DNA of 64,000 bases from the NCBI GenBank assembly GCA_021826035.1, contig JAKBBE010000006.1, forward strand, positions 1 to 64,000. The letters are read 5' to 3'. A program made the translations under genes and the position numbers. How positions within the stretch are numbered: the first letter of the stretch is position 1; each line of letters begins with the position of its first letter. The notes beneath the pieces are model-generated. The model was given only the letters and a program-made list of their open reading frames with translations, had not been told where the DNA came from and did no database searches. Positions 51,683-59,216 of the stretch are shown in pieces. This DNA is from Pseudomonadota bacterium. Its GTDB lineage: Bacteria > Pseudomonadota > Gammaproteobacteria > Steroidobacterales > Steroidobacteraceae.

Positions 51683-51889
51683 TCACGAGCGCCGACGACC
51701 AGCTGCGCAGGCCGCCGCCCGGCGCTTCGCCTTGCACTCCTCGGCGCGGATGATCCGGGACATGTTCCGTTCCACGTCTTCCACGTCCCGGCGGATCGCT
51801 TGCGCCTTGCGCCTCGCCCAACCGGCGGATCGCTTGCGCATCAGACGACGACCCGGCGCTACGTACGGGCTGTCGGCCACGCGGCGCAC
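51683..51889 (-). CDS. Doubtful small basic protein
   Basis: A 68-residue Arg-rich frame (GTG start) with a helical segment KAQAIRRDVEDVERNMSRI. No Shine-Dalgarno is visible and competing frames exist on both strands. I list it only because the region would otherwise be an unexplained 290 bases. Confidence 0.25.
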   Translation of the reverse strand: MRRVADSPYVAPGRRLMRKRSAGWARRKAQAIRRDVEDVERNMSRIIRAEECKAKRRAAACAAGRRRS

Positions 51890-51931
51890 TCAGCGAGACC
51901 GGCAGAAACATCGGTCCTCGTGTCTACGCGA

Positions 51932-52642
51932 TCACGACGCCCGACGTACCCAGCGCCTGCGGAGTCCCACCGCGATGCCCGCGAGGCCGGCCGCGAAGAG
52001 CGCTAGCGCGCCAGGCTCGGGGAGTTCGGACGCAGGAACGATCTCAAAGGTACCCTGGTATGCGGCAGTGAGCTGAAACTGCGCATTTTCCACATAGTGG
52101 AAGAACGATCCGCTGCCCGTCCATTGTGAGGCGAAGTCCGGGAAATCCCACACCGAATCGGACGTAGGGAGTGGCGGCCCCTGAAAATCAAGAGTAATCC
52201 CCTCATATACGTAAGGCGGGGAGCCGCCATTCGGATAAAAGTCGAGGCCTGTCACCGATCCGCTCACGCTACCTGTCACCGAGAACGAGCCGTCTGGACA
52301 ACTGAGGTTGCCCTCGTAATTGTCCATACTGACAGCGCTTGACGTGATGCTGACTTCAAGCGGGCTCGAGCAGAAAAAGCCTCCACCAGAACAATAGATC
52401 GTCGAAAGGTTCGGATTGGTCGGGTCAAGAAGCCCGCACGATGAAGCAATGTCCGATATGGGGGCAGTGAATCCCAACGATCCAGACATCAGCGGCGCAT
52501 TTTGAGACCCGAGCGCGTTGACGTACGTGCCCTGCGAGGTCAACGTCTCGAGACTGGTGATGTATCCGTGGAATTGCCCGTAGGGAACGGCGTAGGCGGG
52601 CGCGGCACAGAATAGTATGACGACGAGAACGATGCGTCGCAT
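51932..52642 (-). CDS. PEP-CTERM sorting-domain protein
   Basis: A 236-residue secreted protein. The signal peptide MRRIVLVVILFCAAPAYA is followed by a beta-rich body (FHGYITSLETLTSQGTYVNA, SVTGSVSGSVTGLDFYPNGG). The C-terminus is a classical PEP-CTERM tripartite signal: LPEPGALALFAAGLAGIAVG plus LRRRWVRR. EpsH/exosortase normally cleaves at this site and exports the protein, often in exopolysaccharide-making bacteria. GAGGGAG precedes the ATG by eight bases. No exosortase gene lies in the window, so it depends on one elsewhere in the genome. A PEP-CTERM gene is an unusual cargo for a tRNA island. Confidence 0.88.
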   Translation of the reverse strand: MRRIVLVVILFCAAPAYAVPYGQFHGYITSLETLTSQGTYVNALGSQNAPLMSGSLGFTAPISDIASSCGLLDPTNPNLSTIYCSGGGFFCSSPLEVSITSSAVSMDNYEGNLSCPDGSFSVTGSVSGSVTGLDFYPNGGSPPYVYEGITLDFQGPPLPTSDSVWDFPDFASQWTGSGSFFHYVENAQFQLTAAYQGTFEIVPASELPEPGALALFAAGLAGIAVGLRRRWVRRAS

Positions 52643-52983
52643 GGATAAGCTCCCTCTGTCGATGGCGTGCGCGTCGACAGAATATGCAATATCCGTGCAA
52701 GGCTGGTGATTTCAAGCGCTTACGTAATCTCGTGGCGTAACAGGGACCTCAGTTGTAAGCAATCTCGACACCTCATCGCGCAGAGGTGCCGGCCGCGCGC
52801 ATGCAACGCCGCCGGCTCTCGCTCTCGCCCGAGGATGAGCGGCCCGCCGCGGCGCTGGGAAAGCTCCGCTCGCGCGGATTCAACGCCCGCAGGCTGACGG
52901 GGTTTTCTCGAACGCGGCACTGCCCGTCTGATCCGCGCCCGCCGCGAACGCGCGGCGGAATGGTCGACCCACCGTCGAGACAT
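52643..52983. other. Intergenic, no supported gene
   Basis: About 340 bases. Arg-rich frames are open on both strands because of high GC, but none has a ribosome-binding site or homologous-looking sequence. It probably holds the promoter of the PEP-CTERM gene. Confidence 0.4.
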
Positions 52984-54281
52984 TCAAACCTTCGCACCCG
53001 GGTCCTCCATCAGGCGGCGCGCGGCCGCGTGGAGGTCGTGCGCACCGCCCACCACGTCGGGCTCGGCGGGCGGCGCGATCGCGAGCTCGCCGAGGCGCGC
53101 GTCGATCTCGGCGCCGACGCCGGACGAGAACCCGCAGAGCGGGTGGGCCGGGCCCCAGTGCCGCACGAGGTGCCGGAGCTGCGCCACCGGGCGCACGGCC
53201 GCCTCGTAGGCGTCTCGGAGGCACGCGAGTTCGGTGAACCGCGGCTCGATGCCCGCGGCGAGTACCGCGACGGCGGCGGCGCGCAGCCGCTCGTCGGCCG
53301 CGGCGGCCTCGGAGCGCGCCCGCTCCGCCTCCTCGGTGAGCCCGGGCAGCGCTGCGCGGGCGCCCTCGGCGAGCGTGCGCGCGTCGTCCGCGGCCCTCGC
53401 CGCGCTCGCGGCGCGGTCCAGCAGGTCCGGACTCGGGCGCGACCCCTCGGGGCAGCCGGCGGCGGTCCAGTCCCGCGCGGCGATCCGCGCGGCGTTCTCC
53501 GCCGCGTCCGCCTCGCGGTCGGCGCGCTCCCCGCCTTGGCGAGCTCCTCGCGCCAGCCGCGCACCTGATCGCTCTCCAGGTCGTGGAGCGGCGCGCTCTC
53601 GTACGCCCGCGCGCCGTAGTGGCGCAGGAAGTCGTCGATGCCGGTCTTCCTGAGGTTGGGGACCGAGTAGATCTCCCTGAACCTCACGGTGGCGCCGAGC
53701 GCGGCCAGCCGGTCCGCGATGTCGATCAGCGCGCGCCTGACCTGCGGCTTGCCGTTCTGGTCGGTGTCGTAGCACAGCTCGGCGGTGAACCCGTCCCACT
53801 TGAGCGCGGCGATGTCGGGATGCAGCTCGCCGCCCTTGAGGAAGCAGTTGACGCCGGGGACGCTGAGCGCCTCGACGCCGAGGAGCGCGGCAGCCTCGTC
53901 GGCCTTGATCTCGCCCTCGGTGATGATGCGCCGCTTGCCGCTCTTCGCCCTGCGGGCGGCGCCCGGGCGCCGGACGTGGATGATCACGCCCGTGCCCGCG
54001 CGCTGCGTGTACTTGCGCAGCTTGCCCGACTCGTCGTGAGTGGGGTCGAGAAGTCTGAACCGGCGGTGCGGGTGAGTGCTCCCGTCAGCCCTGAGGCACG
54101 CGATCGCGATCGACTCGCCCGCGTCCTGCCGCACAGCTCGGAACGTCTCCTCCGCGGTGAGCGGCTCGTAACCGCGCTCGCACGCCTCGGCGACCGTGAT
54201 CCCGCGGCGCTCGAGCTCTTCCCTGTGGCGCTCGTACTTCGGGTCGCGCCACTTCTGCGCTGGCGAGAGCAGCCCGGTCAC
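52984..54281 (-). pseudogene. DUF3854/Toprim-like phage replication protein, frameshifted
   Basis: From the GTG at 54281 (GGGAG eight bases upstream) the frame encodes a DUF3854-type protein: WRDPKYERHREELERRGITV, RRFRLLDPTHDESGKLRKY, RRIITEGEIKADEAAALLGV, GVNCFLKGGELHP and LCYDTDQNGKPQVRRALIDI, i.e. a Toprim-like core seen in plasmid and phage primases. After EELAKAG, near 53529-53532, the sensible frame shifts. ERADREADAAENAARIAARD and the rest of an Ala/Glu-rich helical tail continue to 52984. Adding one G in the run of four restores a protein of about 432 residues. The unshifted frame runs to 53010 with improbable Arg/Pro-rich sequence. Pseudogene, sequencing error or programmed shift are all possible. 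The start overlaps the upstream gene as GTGA. Confidence 0.75.
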
Positions 54282-54757
54282 CGTGACCGACTCCCGCGCG
54301 CCGGGAACGCGATGACGTTGGGCGGCCGCGCGCGGGGCGGCTCGGAAGCCGCGGCCAGGGCAGCGGCGGTGAAGATGACCGCGGTCGCGTCGGGCGAGTG
54401 CCAGCTTCGCGCCAGCACCTCGACCGCCACGCCCCACAGCGCCGCGAACTCTGTCACCCGCTCCAGCGGGGCGTAGGTGTCGGTGAGCACCGCCACGGGC
54501 GCCCACGGCGCGGCGCGCAGCCGGTAGAACTCCAGGTGATCGAGGACGCCTCCCGCGGTGTCGTTGAGGATCCGGCGGCGCGCGCGCCTCGCCTCGGGTG
54601 GCGCGAGCCGCTCGATGCCGAAGGCGTCGCGGGCGACGATCCAGCCGCGTGAATCGGCCAGGCGCTCGCGCGCGGCCAGGATCAGGGCTCGCCGCGACTC
54701 CGCCGCCGTCACCCGTGTACGCGCGGCGCGCGTCTCGATAAGGTCAGTACGCTTCAC
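54278..54757 (-). CDS. Hypothetical protein of the island replication module
   Basis: A 159-residue Ala/Arg-rich soluble protein starting MKRTDLIETRAARTRVT. It includes LEFYRLRAAPWAPVAVLTD, ERVTEFAALWGVAVEVLARS and a proline-rich end. No family is recognised. Its stop overlaps the DUF3854 gene as GTGA and it follows the AlpA gene after about 50 bases, so it is part of the leftward operon. Its strongly GC-rich codon use matches the neighbouring module but not the left part of the island. Confidence 0.65.
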   Translation of the reverse strand: MKRTDLIETRAARTRVTAAESRRALILAARERLADSRGWIVARDAFGIERLAPPEARRARRRILNDTAGGVLDHLEFYRLRAAPWAPVAVLTDTYAPLERVTEFAALWGVAVEVLARSWHSPDATAVIFTAAALAAASEPPRARPPNVIAFPARGSRSR

Positions 54758-54810
54758 GTCTTCCTCCTGCGCCCCGGTCGGTTGCCCGCCGCCCGGGGCG
54801 TCTTGTTTAG

Positions 54811-55071
54811 TCAGGCCGCGCCGATGCCGGGCCTCCCGGCTGCGCGGCGCTCGATCAGCGCGCGCGTCAGCGCACGCAGCTCGTCATCGCTCGACCCTGC
54901 GACGATCGCCTTCGCGACCTCGTCGACCTCGTATTCGGGCCAAGCGATCCACTTCCCCCGCTTGACGGGCGGCGGCATCACTCCCCGCTTCGTGTCCAGG
55001 AATAGTTGGCTCCGGCTGCGGGCGAGGCGCTCGGCCACGTCATCGGCGCGAAGCAGCGTCAGGTCGACCAT
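54811..55071 (-). CDS. AlpA-family/excisionase-like DNA-binding protein
   Basis: An 86-residue protein with the AlpA/MerR-like wHTH: LLRADDVAERLARSRSQLF, then FLDTKRGVMPPPVKRGKWIA and WPEYEVDEVAKAIVAG. AlpA proteins in P4-like elements activate integrase or excisionase expression, and in other islands they act as recombination directionality factors. GCAGGTG precedes the ATG. It overlaps the upstream HTH gene by 13 bases. The C-terminal extension (ELRALTRALIERRAAGRPG) is longer than in minimal AlpA. Confidence 0.8.
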   Translation of the reverse strand: MVDLTLLRADDVAERLARSRSQLFLDTKRGVMPPPVKRGKWIAWPEYEVDEVAKAIVAGSSDDELRALTRALIERRAAGRPGIGAA

Positions 55072-55709
55072 AGATTCACCTGCGAATTCGTGCGCGCATC
55101 TGACTCTACGGTCCCCCTCGCGGCGAGTTGGCGCTGTTTGGAAATGTCCGCTAACCCCGCGCGGCGGCGGCCGGTGCGCTTGCGCGCGCGGCGCCCCTTG
55201 AGCGCGCGCTCGACGGTCTTCGCGCTGACGTTCAACCGCGCAGCGATCTCGGAGTCCGCGAAACCTTTGCGGTGAAGCTCGATCGCCCGGGCGGCGCGAT
55301 CCGACTTCGCGCACGCCTTGGCGGCCAGCGCGGCGGGCCTGCCGGCCGCGCCGCGGCGGGGGTTCGGCAGGTGGCGCAGCAGCGACGGCGCGCGCGGCGC
55401 CGCCCGCTGGAGGCGGTCGAGCACCCGCGCCCAGCGCGCGGGGCTCTCGCGCGCAAGGCGCCCGGTGTGGAGCAGCCGGTCGAGGAACGCTTCGGTGCGC
55501 GCGTGAGCCGCCCGCGTGGCGCCCGCGCCATCGACGCGACCGCGGCGGCGAGGCCTGCCCGCGATGAGGGTGCGAACCCTGCGCCTGAGGCGCGCGGCGC
55601 CGGGGCCGCGCGGTTCCCCGCGGTGGCCAGCCAGCCGCCAGGCGATCAAGAGCAGAGCGCGCGGCGTCAGCGCCAAGCGCGGCTCCCTCTCGGGCCGCGG
55701 CGCGTTCAT
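55059..55709 (-). CDS. HTH-containing island protein
   Basis: A 216-residue, very basic protein. The clearest domain is a resolvase/Hin-like helix-turn-helix near residues 150-185: RAARAIELHRKGFADSEIAA followed by RLNVSAKTVERALKG. Upstream is an Arg/Ala-rich region with LTPRALLLIAWRLAGHRG and AFLDRLLHTGRLARESP. It probably binds DNA as a regulator of the element. Its start overlaps the upstream gene as ATGA, and its end overlaps alpA by 13 bases. I recognise no named family. Confidence 0.65.
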   Translation of the reverse strand: MNAPRPEREPRLALTPRALLLIAWRLAGHRGEPRGPGAARLRRRVRTLIAGRPRRRGRVDGAGATRAAHARTEAFLDRLLHTGRLARESPARWARVLDRLQRAAPRAPSLLRHLPNPRRGAAGRPAALAAKACAKSDRAARAIELHRKGFADSEIAARLNVSAKTVERALKGRRARKRTGRRRAGLADISKQRQLAARGTVESDARTNSQVNLWST

Positions 55710-55993
55710 GCTGCCTCGTCGTGGTTGCCGGAGGGGCCCGCCTCCGCGCGCTCGATGGTCTCGGGCTTCCACCCCATCGGGCGACCACCGACGTACACGT
55801 CGCGCGGCGGGAGCTTGCCCTGCTGCTCCCAGAGCCAGCGGGTGGTCTTGGAGATGTTGTAGCGTTCCTCGATGGCCTTCGGCCAGAGGATGTGCGTGCC
55901 CGCGGTGCGGCACTCCACGGTGCGGCCGGCGGGGCGGCCGCGGGGGACCCGGGCCGCGAGTGGCCTGCGGTGACTGGACTTTGAAGCTGACAT
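55706..55993 (-). CDS. Phage-type DNA-binding regulator (AlpA/Cro-like), first gene of the leftward module
   Basis: A 95-residue protein. The core, ILWPKAIEERYNISKTTRWL then WEQQGKLPPRDVYVGGRPMG and WKPETIERAE, is an AlpA/MerR-type winged-helix recognition pattern, distinct in sequence from the second AlpA-like gene at 54811. A basic N-terminus (SSHRRPLAARVPRGRPAGR) precedes it. GAGGAG lies about nine bases before the ATG. Being first in a five-gene overlapping run suggests it controls the module. The control region is at 55994-56444. Confidence 0.72.
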   Translation of the reverse strand: MSASKSSHRRPLAARVPRGRPAGRTVECRTAGTHILWPKAIEERYNISKTTRWLWEQQGKLPPRDVYVGGRPMGWKPETIERAEAGPSGNHDEAA

Positions 55994-56444
55994 GTCAGCG
56001 GCTCCTCGAACGTGGAGCCGAGCGCCTATCGGGGTGAGAGTGCGCGCGGCTCCGCTGCGGAACCGCGGATCAGCGTCGTGGGGCTATCCGAACGTCCCCC
56101 GCGACGGGGCAGGGCGGAGGGGGGAACACGCCCGAACGGTCGGGCGGTCCTCCTTCGCTCTCGCACGGCCTTGCCCGGGCGAGCGCCTTCCTGCCATTGC
56201 CGGACCGATGTCACGGCAACCGTGGAGTCCGGGTCACCACGTTCGGCGCATTCGCGCCGCTCCTATCGCGTTTGGTGACCGGGAGCGTGCCGCGCATGTC
56301 GGCGCGCTCGGTGCCGAATATACCTAGAACCACATAAATCGTAAACGGGGTGAACGGGTTGGGAACCTGGGGTTCTGCAACCGGCGGTGACTTCCCGCGG
56401 GCGCGCTATTACGATCGCCTTGGGCCGTCGTGGGAGTGTCGAGA
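55994..56444. promoter_or_regulatory. Divergent control region of the GC-rich module
   Basis: About 450 bases between two divergent genes. GGCTC-N10-GAGCC lies just upstream of 55993. A more AT-rich patch (CATAAATCGTAAACGG near 56333) could hold the rightward promoter. No gene is supported here. Confidence 0.4.
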
Positions 56445-57137
56445 ATGGATCCGACTCAGCTGCAAGACCTGGCGCGCGCGATCGCGTACCACACCGTCCT
56501 TGATACGTGGCCGTACTGGGCAATCCTCGTCACGCTCGTCGTGTTGGGAGTGGTGGGCGGCAACTTCCTCGCGAGCTACGCGGCGAAGCGCGGAGAGGTG
56601 AAGGCCGCGAAGGCCGACAGAGAGGAGATCCTAGAGGGGCTGCGGAAGGCGACGAAGGCGGCCGAGGAGGTCCGAAGCGCGGTCGCGTTGGACGAGTGGA
56701 CCGAGAGGGAGCGTCGCGCGCTGAAGCGCGCTAAGCTGGAGGAGCTGGTGATCCTTGCATTCAAGACGCGCGACTGGCTTTGCATCGAGCGGGACAGGAA
56801 TATCTGGGATAAAGAAAAGCCCGAAGAGGCGTCGCCGCAAGCAACCATGATGACGATCGGGAGCCTTTACTTCCCGGAACTCACGGCGCAGTTGGTTGCT
56901 TACAATAAAGCGTGTCATTCATATTATCAAAAGATCCTTGACGTTTGCGCGGATATCGCGGCCGCAAGATCAAAGAATGTCCACGATGAACACGCCGCTT
57001 ACCAAGCGGTGAGCGACATTCGGGGGAAGGCCCAATCTGAACAATTGGACCTGCTGCGACGTCTAACTCAATCGCTCAGTGGGTTGGCGACGGCAGCGGC
57101 GGAGCTGATGAAGACGATCATCGCTCCTCCGAAGTGA
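56445..57137 (+). CDS. Membrane-anchored coiled-coil hypothetical protein
   Basis: A 230-residue protein. A single N-terminal helix (YWAILVTLVVLGVVGGNFLA, about residues 24-43) is followed by a long, charged coiled coil (KRGEVKAAKADREEILEGLR, KATKAAEEVRSAVALDEWTE, RERRALKRAKLEELVILAFK) and a helical C-terminus. No enzymatic motif is visible. The ATG at 56445 has GGGAG eight bases upstream; an earlier GTG at 56430 is less likely. Its end overlaps the convergent integrase remnant by 20 bases. Single-helix plus coiled-coil proteins are frequent hitchhikers in defence islands, but function is unknown. Confidence 0.7.
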   Translation: MDPTQLQDLARAIAYHTVLDTWPYWAILVTLVVLGVVGGNFLASYAAKRGEVKAAKADREEILEGLRKATKAAEEVRSAVALDEWTERERRALKRAKLEELVILAFKTRDWLCIERDRNIWDKEKPEEASPQATMMTIGSLYFPELTAQLVAYNKACHSYYQKILDVCADIAAARSKNVHDEHAAYQAVSDIRGKAQSEQLDLLRRLTQSLSGLATAAAELMKTIIAPPK

Positions 57138-57769
57138 CGAGGTCCTCGACGTGCGCGGCCCACCGTTCGAGGGCGGTGCGCTTCTCGGCCTCGTACTCGT
57201 GTAGGTCGTAGGTCCTCACGACGCCGCGCTGCGCGTGGTTGAGCACCCGCTCGGCGATGTGCGGCTCGACCTTCAGGCGCGCGAGTCCGGTCCTCACCGT
57301 GCGGCGGAGGTCGTGGAGGGTGAACGGCTTGATCCCGCGCTTGCGCAGCCGGTCGAGGTTCCGCGCGAGGCTGCGCGTCAGGATCATCGGGTCGGCCTGG
57401 TGGTCGGAGCCGCGCGTCTTCGAGGGGAACACGTACGCGGACCCGCGCGCGTTCACTCTCAGTCGTTTCAGCTCCGCGACGGCGGCGGGTACGAGCGGGA
57501 TGAGGTATCGCACGCCCGTCTTCGTGAGCCCCTCGGGCACGGTCCACAGCGGCTCATCGCCGTCGAGCCTGAAGTGGCTCCACCGCGCGAGCGCGATCTC
57601 GCTGCGGCGGCAGGCGGTGTAGATGATCAGGCGGATGACCGCCGCGGTGCGCCGCGACGTGCAGGAGGAGGCCGGGGCATTCCGGGTCGGCGTAGTCGCG
57701 GGCGCGGGATTCGCCGCGCAAACCGTCGATCCTGGAAGCGGTCAGCCGCCTTGATCTCGTTGGGCCCAT
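57118..57769 (-). pseudogene. Tyrosine-recombinase integrase with a large internal deletion
   Basis: The N-terminal tip (RLTASRIDGLRGESRARDYA, then DPECPGLLLHVA) runs directly into the catalytic domain. After GLLLHVA the frame shifts to TAAVIRLIIYTACRRSEIAL, with the first catalytic Arg in TACRRSE. From there it continues in one frame through LHDLRRTVRTGLARL (HxxR box) and VLNHAQRGVVRTYDLHEYE (His/Trp box and catalytic Tyr) to the stop at 57118. About 180-200 residues that normally lie between these parts, including the core-binding domain, are gone. It lies next to the distal attachment repeat, as expected for the element's integrase, and is very unlikely to function. Confidence 0.87.
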
Positions 57770-57770
57770 G

Positions 57771-57803
57771 TTGGTCCCATCCGGTCCGAATAGGGTGGGA
57801 CCA
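57771..57803. promoter_or_regulatory. Possible integrase arm-type sites
   Basis: TGGTCCCA (57772-57779) and TGGGACCA (57796-57803) form a perfect inverted repeat. TTGGTCCCATCC at 57771-57782 has an 11-of-12 match, TTGGTCCCGTCC, at 48401-48412 just inside the other attachment repeat. Such paired short repeats near both ends are typical of arm-site binding. Confidence 0.45.
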
Positions 57804-57896
57804 TCTTAAACCAACTGGAACGCAGAAAACACAAGTACAGCAATGGGTTACGATTATATTCCGCCTAAGCCGTTGATCCGATTCGGGGGACGAAAC

Positions 57897-57944
57897 TGCA
57901 TGGCATGCAAGAGGTCGACGGTTCGATCCCGTCTGGCTCCACCA
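57897..57944 (+). repeat. Attachment-site repeat (distal side) of the genomic island
   Basis: An exact copy of the last 48 bases of tRNA-Ala(GGC) (48325-48372). The acceptor and D arms are absent, so it is not a functional tRNA gene. It marks the right boundary of the island. Confidence 0.95.
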
Positions 57945-58245
57945 TCCCTTACCAACCCCAGCCCGCTTCCGGATGAATCACCGGGCGAACGACCTGCGGC
58001 AATCGCCGGGTGAGGTGGGAACGCCTGAGCTTGCACGCCCTGCTTGGCAAGGGCGGCGCCCTCGGCCTGCCGTATGCATCCAGTGGCACCCCGGAGAAGA
58101 TCGTTCTAAGCGGTCGACCACCGTCGAGCGCGTCAGCGCTGGACGGCCCCGAATGTGCCTGGCGGGGGACGGGCCGAGTACGTGACGATGATCAGGGACG
58201 AGGCATGTAATGCCGTCGCCGAGGGCTATGTGCGGCCGCTCCTCA
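57945..58245. other. Intergenic flank of the island
   Basis: About 300 bases to the end of the toxin gene. Short frames occur but none is supported. This should be the original chromosomal sequence that followed tRNA-Ala before integration. Confidence 0.5.
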
Positions 58246-58653
58246 TCATTCGAGGAACGGGTTGACGACTCTGAGCCGTTGCTCGATCACCTGACCGTGC
58301 TGCAAGTCTTCCGTGTAGAGGATTTTGCAGCCGGCCCGCAACGCCGACGCGACGATGACCGAGTCATAGAACGAGAACTTGTAGCGCTGCATCACAAGGC
58401 CGGCGCGATCGTGGTCATCGACGGTGAGAGGCGCGGTGTGGCAGATGCTGCGCATCGTATCGAGAATCTCACGAACATCATCAAGCGCCATGGCGAGCTT
58501 GCGGATCGCGACAGCCGCAAACTCGTTCAAAACCTGGACACTGAGGACGCCGGATGCGGCGAGCAGCGACTCAACTCGGTCTGCTTTTTCAGCTTCCGAA
58601 GAGAGCATGTAAAGCAGGACGCTGGTGTCGAAGAACGACTCAGCGTCGCTCAT
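58246..58653 (-). CDS. PIN-domain toxin (VapC-like ribonuclease)
   Basis: A 135-residue PIN-domain protein. The four acidic sites are recognisable: FFDTSVLLY (Asp near residue 9), VLNEFAAVA (Glu), FSFYDSVIVASAL (Asp) and ILYTEDLQHG (Asp). It should cleave RNA, commonly tRNA or rRNA, unless bound by its antitoxin. The ATG at 58653 lies inside the antitoxin end (14-base overlap), a typical toxin-second arrangement. The upstream frame extension is antitoxin shadow. All catalytic positions appear intact. Confidence 0.9.
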   Translation of the reverse strand: MSDAESFFDTSVLLYMLSSEAEKADRVESLLAASGVLSVQVLNEFAAVAIRKLAMALDDVREILDTMRSICHTAPLTVDDHDRAGLVMQRYKFSFYDSVIVASALRAGCKILYTEDLQHGQVIEQRLRVVNPFLE

Positions 58654-58873
58654 TGGCTTGCAGCCGGTCGAACTTGAAGTCTTTGGGCAATCGGCCGCGG
58701 TACTTGCGCAATCGGGACAGAAGCTCCTGTGCGCCCGGAGTCTTTTCGATTTCGAATACCCGCTTACTCGCGGCATGGACCTCGATATCGTCGCCTTCCT
58801 TTAGCTGCAGTGCCTCCACCACGGCGGCGGGGAGCCGGATGGCCAAGCTATTACCCCATTTGGATACTTGCAC
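58640..58873 (-). CDS. AbrB/MazE-type antitoxin (VapB-like)
   Basis: A 77-residue protein. The N-terminal swapped-hairpin DNA-binding domain is VQVSKWGNSLAIRLPAAVVE (residues 1-20), with KEGDDIEVHAASKRVFEI following. The C-terminal tail (LLSRLRKYRGRLPKDFKFDR) should wrap the toxin active site. The start is GTG with AAGGA eight bases upstream. It binds its own promoter together with the toxin, and the perfect palindrome at 58886-58915 lies 13 bases before the start. Confidence 0.9.
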   Translation of the reverse strand: MQVSKWGNSLAIRLPAAVVEALQLKEGDDIEVHAASKRVFEIEKTPGAQELLSRLRKYRGRLPKDFKFDRLQANERR

Positions 58874-58885
58874 AGATGGATCCTT

Positions 58886-58915
58886 TAGATATACATTTTA
58901 AAAAAAGTATATCTA
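58886..58915. promoter_or_regulatory. Toxin-antitoxin operator, perfect 9-12-9 inverted repeat
   Basis: TAGATATAC (58886-58894) and GTATATCTA (58907-58915) are exact inverted copies around a 12-base A/T spacer. The TATAC elements also provide -10-like sequences for the leftward operon. This is a typical conditional-cooperativity operator for AbrB-type antitoxins. Confidence 0.8.
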
Positions 58916-59216
58916 TGGGTCGATTTACCGTCAATTCGCGCATGCATCGTGGGGCCGCCTGTGCGAGTGGCGATAGCTCGGGATCATTTTTTTTGTTCCT
59001 GAGAGGCGCGGGCCGTTCGGCCACTGCGGCGGAACCGTCAGGATCCGCAGCGGTTTTGTACGGTCTTTGTACAGTTTTCCCTGAAATACTCGTAAGGACG
59101 CCGGGAACCCCGTTCTTCCGCCTTCGGCTACCAGTTGCACCCGCTATAGGGTGTCCGCGAAACCCTGGGAACTCCACCTCCAGTTAGCCTCCGGCCTCGC
59201 CAAAATGGTGTGCACG
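58916..59216. other. Intergenic, no supported gene
   Basis: About 300 bases between the antitoxin promoter and the end of the first hydrolase gene. TTTGTAC occurs twice as a short direct repeat near 59060. Nothing else stands out. Confidence 0.4.

Larger units (their letters stand above)
48373..57896. mobile_element. Integrated genomic island (about 9.5 kb) in tRNA-Ala, integrase inactivated
   Basis: The region is bounded by perfect 48-bp direct repeats. It contains a tyrosine-recombinase remnant next to the distal repeat, AlpA-type regulators, a DUF3854/Toprim-like replication protein and a set of unrelated cargo genes. Composition is mosaic: AT-richer around 49.6-49.9 kb and very GC-rich around 53-56 kb. 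Gene content (integrase, AlpA, primase-like protein, no capsid or tail genes) resembles a satellite-type or P4-like element rather than a complete prophage. The internal deletion of the integrase suggests it can no longer move by itself. Confidence 0.88.

Noticed and set aside
52786..53568. Rightward 260-residue frame in the GC-rich module
   Set aside because: It lies antisense to the better-supported DUF3854 tail and has no recognisable domain.
53583..54476. Rightward 297-residue frame
   Set aside because: Antisense to the DUF3854 gene; codon composition is the mirror of that gene.
57897..57944. Second tRNA-Ala gene
   Set aside because: Only the 3' 48 bases are present; acceptor and D arms are missing, so it is an attachment repeat.
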